NCBI GenBank assembly: GCA_035528905.1
Contig: DATKXU010000083.1
Span: 1 to 64,000 of the forward strand
Length of the DNA: 64,000 nt
Direction of reading: 5' to 3'
Origin: DATKXU01 sp035528905
GTDB lineage: Bacteria; Armatimonadota; UBA5829; DTJY01
The position numbers and the translations under genes were made by a program. Of the stretch, positions 57,913-64,000 are shown one piece after another; position 1 is the stretch's first letter, and every line of letters begins with the position of its first letter. The notes below the pieces were generated by a model. The model was not told where the DNA came from. It did no database searches and saw only the letters and a program-made list of their open reading frames with translations.

Positions 57913-60339
57913 ATGGACGATAAAGCCGACGAGACCATAGTGAGTATACTTGAAACAGCTCGCGATCAGAACAAGCTGGTTATTCCCGACGAGCTGAGTT
58001 TGCTTCCGCTGCGCGAGACCGCGTTGTTCCCAATGGTAGTCAGCCCTCTTACCGCCGGCAGGGAGAGCTCCATAAAGCTGATTGACGACGCGGTTACATC
58101 GGGGAATCGCGTGATCGCGGTCGCCACCATGCGCAATCCTGAGGCGGAGCGCCCCACCCTGAACGACATCTACCCCGTCGGCACAGCGGTAGTGATTCAC
58201 ACGATGATGCGCCTTCCCGACGTTATCCGGCTCATCGTGCAGGGCGTCCAGAGGATACGCATCAAAGAGGCCACTCAGACCGAGCCTTATCTCAAGATCA
58301 AGGTTGAAGTACTCCCTGAGAAGATCGAGTACACTCCAGAGGAGTCCACAGAAATAGAGGCACTTCGGCGGAACGTCGGCGGCCTTTTCCAAAAGGTGGT
58401 TGCCCTCTCGCCAAGCATCCCCGACGAGCTGCAGGCCATGCCGACCACCATCACCCAGCCTAGTCTGCTGGCGGACTCCATAGCCTCGAACCTGCCGCTG
58501 CCGACCGCTGAAAAGCAGCAACTGCTGGAGATCGTTGACATTCGGGAGCGGCTCAGGCGCCTGACGGCTATCCTCTCGCATGAGGTCGAAGTCCTCGAGC
58601 TCGGAAGCCGCATACAGTCGCAAGTCCAGAAAGAGATGACCAAGACGCAGCGCGAGTACTACCTGCGCGAGCAGCTTAAGGCTATACAGCGCGAGCTCGG
58701 AGAGGCCGATGAGCGCACGCTGGAAGTCCAGGAGCTGAAAGAGAAGATCGAGGCCGCTAAGATGCCGGAGGAAGCTGACAAGGTAGCAACACGGGAGCTG
58801 GATCGGCTTCAGCGGATGCCGCCAGCGGCGCCCGAATACTCCGTATCGCGAAACTATATTGACTGGCTGGTCGCCCTGCCGTGGAGCATAAGCACGGAGG
58901 ACAACCTCGAAGTTCCTCATGTGAAGCGCATCCTGGATGAGGACCATTACGGCCTCGAAAAGGTAAAGGAGCGGATTCTGGAGTACCTCTCGGTCAGGAA
59001 GTTCAAGGCCAGCGCCGAGGTACGCCAGCCAATCCTATGCTTCGTAGGCCCGCCCGGCGTCGGCAAGACCTCCCTCGGAATGTCCATCGCCCGCGCGCTC
59101 GGCCGCAAGTTCGTTCGGCTCTCGCTGGGAGGCATTCGCGACGAGGCCGAGATACGCGGGCACAGGCGAACCTACGTCGGCGCGCTTCCCGGGCAGATAA
59201 TCCAGGGCATCCGGCGCACCGGCTCCAACAACCCGGTCTTCATGATGGATGAGGTGGACAAGGTAGGCGTTGACTTCAGGGGCGACCCGTCCGCTGCACT
59301 GCTGGAGGTGCTGGATCCGGAACAAAACTGCGCATTCCGCGACCACTATATCGAGGTTCCATTCGACCTCTCCAAAACGCTGTTCATCACGACTGCGAAC
59401 ATCCTGGATCTCATTCTTCCGCCGCTGAAGGACAGGATGGAAATCCTCGAGCTTGCCGGCTACACGGAGGAAGAGAAGCTGATGATCGCCAAGCGCCACC
59501 TGGTGCCGAAGCAGTTGGCAGAGCACGGCCTGAAGCTCAAAGAGAATATCGTGCTTGCGGACGATGCGCTTCGGATGTTGATAAGGGGCTACACGAGAGA
59601 AGCCGGGGTCAGGAACCTGGAGCGGGAGATTGCCGCTATCTGCCGGAAGGTGACGCGCCAGTTCGCAGAAGGCAGAACCGAGCCGGTACACGTGCAGCCG
59701 GACACGCTGACGGACTACCTGGGAGCGCCGCGGTTTCAATTCGAGGAGGTGCTTCAGCGAACCCGCGTGCCCGGAGTCGCCACCGCGCTGGCATGGACAC
59801 CCGTGGGCGGAGACGTCATGTTCGTGGAAGCAACCCGAATGCCGGGAAGACGCGAGTTGATGCTCACAGGCATGCTGGGCGACGTAATGAAAGAATCCGC
59901 TCAGGCTGCGTTGTCCTACGTTAGATCTCACGCTGCCGATCTCAAAGTAGATCCACAGGTGTTTGCCCGCAGCGACATTCACCTGCACGTGCCTGCCGGG
60001 GCCATTCCGAAGGACGGGCCATCCGCCGGGATTACGATCGCAACCGCCCTCGCGTCTCTGATGACGGGGCGACCGGTTCGCCCAGAAGTTGCGATGTCCG
60101 GGGAGATAACCCTGACCGGCCGGGTACTACCAGTCGGCGGGATCAAAGAAAAGGTGCTTGCAGCTCGGAGAGCGGGAATAAAGACTGTGATCCTCCCAGC
60201 CGAGAACAAGAAGGACGTGGATGAGGACGTACCCGAGCAGGTTCGAAAGGAACTTGATCTTGAGTTCGTTCAGAGTGTTGATGAGGTATTCAAGACGGCA
60301 CTCGAACCTCAGAGCGCAGAGGAGGAAGCTGTCGAATAG
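57913..60339 (+). CDS. lon: ATP-dependent protease Lon
   Basis: The 808-residue protein has the Lon N-domain (SLLPLRETALFPMVVSPL), a coiled region, and an AAA+ domain with Walker A GPPGVGKTS at about 379-387 and MMDEVDK. The C-terminal protease domain has catalytic Ser704 in KDGPSAGI and Lys745 in GGIKEK. It degrades damaged and regulatory proteins in the cytoplasm. ATG 57913 is preferred; GTG 57880 would add 11 residues. Its place after hsp20 and before BON genes fits a protein-quality or envelope-stress unit. Confidence 0.96.
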   Translation: MDDKADETIVSILETARDQNKLVIPDELSLLPLRETALFPMVVSPLTAGRESSIKLIDDAVTSGNRVIAVATMRNPEAERPTLNDIYPVGTAVVIHTMMRLPDVIRLIVQGVQRIRIKEATQTEPYLKIKVEVLPEKIEYTPEESTEIEALRRNVGGLFQKVVALSPSIPDELQAMPTTITQPSLLADSIASNLPLPTAEKQQLLEIVDIRERLRRLTAILSHEVEVLELGSRIQSQVQKEMTKTQREYYLREQLKAIQRELGEADERTLEVQELKEKIEAAKMPEEADKVATRELDRLQRMPPAAPEYSVSRNYIDWLVALPWSISTEDNLEVPHVKRILDEDHYGLEKVKERILEYLSVRKFKASAEVRQPILCFVGPPGVGKTSLGMSIARALGRKFVRLSLGGIRDEAEIRGHRRTYVGALPGQIIQGIRRTGSNNPVFMMDEVDKVGVDFRGDPSAALLEVLDPEQNCAFRDHYIEVPFDLSKTLFITTANILDLILPPLKDRMEILELAGYTEEEKLMIAKRHLVPKQLAEHGLKLKENIVLADDALRMLIRGYTREAGVRNLEREIAAICRKVTRQFAEGRTEPVHVQPDTLTDYLGAPRFQFEEVLQRTRVPGVATALAWTPVGGDVMFVEATRMPGRRELMLTGMLGDVMKESAQAALSYVRSHAADLKVDPQVFARSDIHLHVPAGAIPKDGPSAGITIATALASLMTGRPVRPEVAMSGEITLTGRVLPVGGIKEKVLAARRAGIKTVILPAENKKDVDEDVPEQVRKELDLEFVQSVDEVFKTALEPQSAEEEAVE

Positions 60340-60408
60340 AGTCCGGGATGCTCGGGCTAATCCGGCGGGAGCCGCGGACACTTCACGAATATCATCGGCA
60401 ACTCTTCA

Positions 60409-60434
60409 GAGGGCAGAGCATATGTTCTGCCCTC
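60409..60434 (+). repeat. hairpin between lon and the triple-BON gene
   Basis: GAGGGCAGA (60409-60417) and TCTGCCCTC (60426-60434) form a perfect 9-bp stem with an 8-nt loop. There is no T-run, so termination is doubtful. Confidence 0.5.
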
Positions 60435-60471
60435 AGTTGCTTGTGGGGTCTCTGCCCAGGGGAGCAATTGA

Positions 60472-61131
60472 ATGAACCGCACAAGCGACGAAGCCATCAC
60501 AGGCGACGTCGTCGCCGCACTTGCAGCCAGCCCTCGCGTTCGCGCGACGGAAGTTCGGGTGCACACGGACAGAGGCTGGGTTCGTCTCGAAGGAGTCGTT
60601 GGCACCCTGGCGGAAAGAAATGCCGCAGAGGAAATCGCCGCACGCATACCCGGAGTTCTGTCCGTCGAGAACGACTTGGTGGTAAGCTCGGACGGGACTA
60701 TCTCAGACCTCGAGATCGAAGAAGAGGCAGCCAACCGGCTTGCAAAAGAGAATCTGGTCAATGTCGGAGTTAGAGCAGAGGCGGGGACCGCATTCCTCAT
60801 GGGAGTCGTTACGAGCTTAGCGGCCAAGGAACAGGCTGTCGCCGCAGCAAGCACCGTGAGGGGAGTACGGGATGTGATCAGCGAGCTGGAGATCGCTGCA
60901 GGAGAGCCGGTAGACGATGTCACCCTCGCCAACGACGTAGCCGAGGCGTTATCCGACGACGCCCGCATAGATGTTATGAACCTCGAAGTACAGGCGAGTG
61001 ACGGTTCTCTCCTGCTCACCGGAGAGGTTACCCACAGCCGACAGCTGGAAATCGCAACGCAGGTTGCCGAATCCGTGCCTGGGGTGAATTATGTAGAGAA
61101 CCGCATGAAGGTGCGCAAAGTAGGCTTCTGA
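60472..61131 (+). CDS. protein with three tandem BON domains
   Basis: The 219-residue protein is three BON domains in a row: about 5-72 (VRVHTDRGWVRLEGVV, GVLSVENDL), 78-144 (GVRAEAGTAFLMGVVTSLAA, GVRDVISEL) and 152-219 (LEVQASDGSLLLTGEVTHS, GVNYVENRM). No signal peptide or membrane segment. ATG 60472 follows GGGGAG. Related single BON genes flank the island. Confidence 0.9.
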   Translation: MNRTSDEAITGDVVAALAASPRVRATEVRVHTDRGWVRLEGVVGTLAERNAAEEIAARIPGVLSVENDLVVSSDGTISDLEIEEEAANRLAKENLVNVGVRAEAGTAFLMGVVTSLAAKEQAVAAASTVRGVRDVISELEIAAGEPVDDVTLANDVAEALSDDARIDVMNLEVQASDGSLLLTGEVTHSRQLEIATQVAESVPGVNYVENRMKVRKVGF

Positions 61132-61255
61132 AGCCCCGCGTTCATAGCCTTTCCCCACAGCGTTTTGAAAAGCGCGAAAAGCGGAAAGTAGAAGTCGAGC
61201 TCCTTGTCCACGCGCTCGATCGCTGTGGAACTCTGAGGAGAATGAGGTAGAGAAG

Positions 61256-61750
61256 ATGCCAAACGGATACAACGTATGTCCAACGTGCGGCTGTGCATCC
61301 ACGGGCCCTTGGCAAGGCGGGCAAACATCGCCTTGGCAGGGCAGGCAAATGGGGCCTCCACAGGCCGGACCTATGTGGGCAGGCCCCGCCTGGGGCTGGG
61401 CTCCCGGCATGGCGATGGGCCCCGCCTATGGAGCCGGCTACGGTGCCGGACCTGGCTGGGGCTACGGACCCAGCTACGCGCCAGCCTACTACGGCGGCCT
61501 CCCAACTGACTCCGAAATCGAGGAGATGATCTACGACGCGATTGACGCAGACCCGCTCATCCCATTCGACGCAAACGTAGACGTCAGCGTAGAGGCGGGC
61601 ACGGTCTATCTCCGAGGCGAAGTCCCCAGCAAGAGGATGAAGCATGCCGCTGGGGACGATGCCTGGTGGATAGCGGGCGTAGTTGACGTGCACAACGAGA
61701 TCAAGGTCACGGCGCGAAAGCGTGTTACACAAGAAGGCGCCGCGGCTTAG
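61256..61750 (+). CDS. BON-domain protein with Gly/Pro/Tyr/Trp-rich N-terminus
   Basis: The 164-residue protein begins with a CPTCGC motif (residues 8-13), then a low-complexity G/P/W/Y/A-rich stretch (15-80) and one BON domain (83-155: EIEEMIYDAIDADPLIPFDA, VDVSVEAGTVYLRGEVPS, VVDVHNEI). The N-terminal stretch could mediate assembly or surface contacts. The start fits an AGGAGAATGAGGTAGAG region upstream. Last gene of the island. Confidence 0.82.
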   Translation: MPNGYNVCPTCGCASTGPWQGGQTSPWQGRQMGPPQAGPMWAGPAWGWAPGMAMGPAYGAGYGAGPGWGYGPSYAPAYYGGLPTDSEIEEMIYDAIDADPLIPFDANVDVSVEAGTVYLRGEVPSKRMKHAAGDDAWWIAGVVDVHNEIKVTARKRVTQEGAAA

Positions 61751-61773
61751 ACTCAACCCTGCACAGACAGTCT

Positions 61774-61807
61774 GACAATGGAGCGGGTTCCCGCCCGCTC
61801 CATTGTC
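61774..61807. terminator. bidirectional hairpin between convergent genes
   Basis: GACAATGGAGCGGG (61774-61787) pairs perfectly with CCCGCTCCATTGTC (61794-61807) around a 6-nt loop. No clear T-run follows on either strand. The position between two converging genes, 23 nt after one stop and 6 nt before the other, suggests a shared 3' end. Confidence 0.55.
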
Positions 61808-61812
61808 GTCAG

Positions 61813-62307
61813 TCACGTGGTATCCTGGTCTCGCGATGCCTCGGCTGGGGGCAGCACGGCTTTCAGCCGGCCCTCAATGGCGTCGAGAAGCGCCCCGGCT
61901 TCCAGCTTGACCGTGCGCCCTGCCATCCATGCGGAGACAAGCTGAATCGCCAGATCGGCCACAACCAGCGCTTGGAGCTTGTCCGCGTAATCTGTGACCA
62001 CATAATAATGATCGCCGATACCCCGCGCGAGATCAATGGATCTCTGCCCGGAAAAGCCGCTGCACCCGCTGTTGGAACGGCCCAGCATATGCAGGATTAG
62101 ATGTTCGATCAAGTGAGGCACAGTCGTGCCCTTCTCGATCTCTTCCCTGAAACCGTGCCGAGTGCTACCGGCGCCACAGACGTGCGCATACGCGTCGTCC
62201 GTCTGCGGTAATATTCCGGGCAGCGCCGCTTCCATTTTCTTTGCCAGGCGACAAATACCGGTCGTATGCAGCTCCGATTCGTTCTCGATCTTGAGAACGA
62301 GGATCAT
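61813..62307 (-). CDS. free-standing homologue of the cyanophycin synthetase N-terminal domain
   Basis: The 164-residue protein has the pattern of the N-terminal region of cyanophycin synthetase: an L-x-x-x-LPG stretch, GFREEIEKGTTVPHLIEHLI, then YYVVTDYADKLQALVVADLA and QLVSAWMAGR. The ATP-grasp and Mur-ligase domains that make the polymer are absent. ATG 62307 has an AGGGG site and begins the conserved part. ATG 62409 is possible; a start at 62541 would lie upstream of the promoter. Function unknown; a regulatory or binding role is a guess. Confidence 0.6.
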   Translation of the reverse strand: MILVLKIENESELHTTGICRLAKKMEAALPGILPQTDDAYAHVCGAGSTRHGFREEIEKGTTVPHLIEHLILHMLGRSNSGCSGFSGQRSIDLARGIGDHYYVVTDYADKLQALVVADLAIQLVSAWMAGRTVKLEAGALLDAIEGRLKAVLPPAEASRDQDTT

Positions 62308-62434
62308 CCGTCCCCTGCGGCGATTGGTCTCACCATCACGGGTCTGCGTGGAGCCTTCCTCAAAGATGGTTCTCAGAACTTTCAGTGTATGCTCTCCCTT
62401 ACAATGCATCAGCCGTCGTCGGCTGTCTATATCT

Positions 62435-62443
62435 ATTATAACA
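62435..62443 (-). promoter_or_regulatory. extended -10 promoter of the cyanophycin-synthetase-like gene
   Basis: On the minus strand TGT-TATAAT forms an extended -10 box (62443-62435). A small hairpin CAGCCG-TCGT-CGGCTG follows downstream at 62410-62425. Confidence 0.5.
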
Positions 62444-62544
62444 TGGGCGTCGTCAGTCGGCCACTCCGGTTGTCCGAAACAGCACGCCGGGTGCAACCTC
62501 CTCTTTCGAGGATGCGCAGGCTCCAAGTCCACAATTTGCATCTG

Positions 62545-62574
62545 TTGTCAAGCGCCCGAAGCATATGATATACT
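62545..62574 (+). promoter_or_regulatory. promoter of the aspartate kinase gene
   Basis: TTGTCA (62545-62550), an 18-nt spacer and TGA-TATACT (extended -10 box at 62569-62574). The leader before lysC is about 150 nt long. Confidence 0.7.
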
Positions 62575-62733
62575 CTCATAGCCCTGGAGGCTCGAACGAC
62601 ACGCTCGTCGTGTACCAGGCACTTGCGCAGGAAAACGGATTGAGCTACACTAATATGGACAGCGTGGCAAGCGCAACGTCCGGGTCCAGAACGACGCTGG
62701 GGGCTTACTATCGCGAGAAAGGGCTGTTGAAAA

Positions 62734-63984
62734 GTGGTCATCGTTCAGAAATACGGCGGTAGTTCGGTGGCGACAACCGAGAAGATATGCAATGTGGCCA
62801 AGCGAATCAAGAGGGCCGCACAGGACAGCCAGGTTGTGGTCACCGTATCAGCCATGGGAGACACAACGGACGAGCTGATCGCCATGGCGAAAGCCATCAG
62901 CACGCTGCCTGACGAGCGAGAGCTCGACAAGCTTCTAGCGACCGGCGAGCAGGCTAGTAGTGCGCTACTGACGATGGCTTTGCACGAACTAGGCGTGCCT
63001 TCCATCTCGCTGACAGGCGGACAGGCAGGCATAATAACAGAGAAGGTCCCGGGCAAGGCAAGAATACTGAAGCTTGACCCTCAGAGGATACAAAACGAGC
63101 TCGCCGAAGGAAAGGTTGTCGTAGTGGCGGGCTTCCAAGGAATCACCGACGACGCAACCTGGGCGGATATCACTACACTGGGCAGGGGAGGATCGGACAC
63201 GACCGCGGTAGCCCTTGCCGCAGCGCTCCGGGCCGAAAGATGCGAAATATACACGGATGTGGACGGAGTCTTCACTGCGGACCCCAGGGTCGTGCTCAAC
63301 GCGCGAAAGCTGAACCGCATCTCCTACGAAGAAATGCTCGAGCTCGCCGAGCAAGGTGCGCGTGTCATGCACTCCAGGGCAGTTGAATTAGGCGAGCTAT
63401 ACGGAGTTGACATACTCGTCGCTCACAGCGTTAGAGAGGTTCCGGGAACACTCATTACAAGGGAGGATCGCAACATGGAAGCGCTGAATCCCGTCCGCGG
63501 GATCGCCCATGAAACAGACATTGCGAAGATAACCGTCGTTGCGGTGCCCGACCGCCCGGGGATCGCGTACCAGATATTCCACGCGCTGGCAGAGGCCAAC
63601 ATCAGCGTAGACATCATCGTCCAGAACGTAAGCCTTCAGGGTGTCACGGACCTGTCGTTCACGGTCAACCTGGCCGACCTGGCGAAGGCGCAGAAGGCGC
63701 TCGAACCCGTTGCCCGCAACATCGGCGCGAAGGAGATGACGAGCTCTGTGGACCTGGCGAAGGTATCAATCGTCGGCACAGGCATCCGCAGCCACCCCGG
63801 CTACGCTGACAGTATGTTCGGAGCTCTCGCCAGAGAAGGAATCAACATCGTATCAATCACGACGAGCGAGATTCGCATTACTTGTCTCATAGACAAGGCC
63901 GACGTCCAGAGGGCAGTCCAGGCTCTGCATGCCGCCTTCGAGCTGGAGAAGCCTGAGGGAGAGGTCAAGGGCGTTATCGCGTAG
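62734..63984 (+). CDS. lysC: aspartate kinase
   Basis: The 416-residue protein begins with VQKYGGSSVATTEKICNVAK, has the kinase motifs TTLGRGGSDTTAVALA and EIYTDVDGVFTADPR, and two C-terminal ACT domains (about 270-405) with VPDRPGIAYQIFHALAEANI. It phosphorylates aspartate for lysine, threonine and methionine synthesis. The long-form catalytic plus ACT arrangement is typical of the monofunctional alpha subunit. GTG 62734 gives the family start; its ribosome site is weak, and a 35-65-codon frame overlaps it. Confidence 0.95.
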   Translation: MVIVQKYGGSSVATTEKICNVAKRIKRAAQDSQVVVTVSAMGDTTDELIAMAKAISTLPDERELDKLLATGEQASSALLTMALHELGVPSISLTGGQAGIITEKVPGKARILKLDPQRIQNELAEGKVVVVAGFQGITDDATWADITTLGRGGSDTTAVALAAALRAERCEIYTDVDGVFTADPRVVLNARKLNRISYEEMLELAEQGARVMHSRAVELGELYGVDILVAHSVREVPGTLITREDRNMEALNPVRGIAHETDIAKITVVAVPDRPGIAYQIFHALAEANISVDIIVQNVSLQGVTDLSFTVNLADLAKAQKALEPVARNIGAKEMTSSVDLAKVSIVGTGIRSHPGYADSMFGALAREGINIVSITTSEIRITCLIDKADVQRAVQALHAAFELEKPEGEVKGVIA

Positions 63985-64000
63985 TTCAGCCTTCGAACAG

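Noticed and set aside
62575..62733. Lysine riboswitch before aspartate kinase
   Set aside because: The conserved core segments of the L-box are not found by eye.
1..64000. CRISPR array, prophage, insertion sequence or integrase
   Set aside because: No regular repeat-spacer array, transposase, integrase or phage structural gene was seen on either strand.

Overview
The window looks like a chromosomal segment of a free-living, GC-rich bacterium of the Terrabacteria side of the tree. Three things point there: a T-box leader controlling branched-chain amino-acid genes, an ispH/DUF512/der/plsY gene order familiar from Clostridia and relatives, and many GTG/TTG starts with strong Shine-Dalgarno sites. 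Secreted sugar-active proteins (DUF4380, GHL10 plus CBM9-like, GH67-like, DUF4432) and the futalosine menaquinone route would fit Armatimonadota or a neighbouring phylum. That placement is inference only; no rRNA gene is present. I see no insertion sequence, prophage, CRISPR array or integrase. Almost everything is housekeeping or metabolic, so the interest lies in gene fusions, leaders, start codons and neighbourhoods.

Layout. 1-2.6 kb: a DUF2993 lipoprotein (+), an FmdB zinc ribbon and a secreted DUF4380-type protein. 2.6-8.9 kb (-): compact operon ispH, DUF512 radical SAM, der, a plsY-AMMECR1 fusion, amrS and maf. 9.0-19.3 kb (-): T-box controlled operon ilvD-ilvB-ilvN-ilvC-leuA-leuC-leuD-cimA, closed by an intrinsic terminator. 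It covers valine, leucine and citramalate-route isoleucine synthesis but has no leuB. 19.4-23.0 kb (-): sppA and polA. 23.1 kb: tRNA-Leu(CAA) behind a consensus promoter. 23.4-26.8 kb: an ICMT-like methyltransferase (+), then panD, a SAM hydrolase, cobO and manC (-).

27.2-34.8 kb (-): SIMPL and STAS proteins, a cation efflux transporter behind an attenuator-like leader, prs, and an operon of a GHL10/CBM9-like secreted protein, a galactokinase-type kinase and a sugar nucleotidylyltransferase. 34.9-42.9 kb (-): a menaquinone operon, ubiD-ubiX-ubiA-mqnE-mqnA-mqnC-MTAP-like phosphorylase, followed by a nuclease-fold protein. Its genes overlap by 4 nt, and mqnA apparently starts at AUA. 42.9-48.2 kb (-): DUF4432, an Nfn-type bifurcating transhydrogenase pair, DUF2007, a hotdog thioesterase and endonuclease III, with a decayed gene fragment behind nfnB.

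48.3-54.3 kb: an S1-domain protein, two paralogous secreted proteins (the second with a CFI-box C-terminus), a convergent RsbW-like kinase, a secreted GH67-like protein and a ferredoxin. 54.5-61.8 kb (+): a stress-type island BON, GH94 phosphorylase, Hsp20, Lon, triple BON, BON, preceded by a sigma-B-like promoter. 61.8-64 kb: a free-standing homologue of the cyanophycin synthetase N-terminal domain (-) and aspartate kinase (+) with a long leader.

The parts most worth follow-up are the AUA start of mqnA, the plsY-AMMECR1 fusion with its own internal ribosome site, the leader of the cation transporter, the set of GTTT-N14/15-GGGTA promoters next to RsbW/STAS-type regulators, the BON/GH94/Hsp20/Lon island, and the free-standing cyanophycin-synthetase-like domain.
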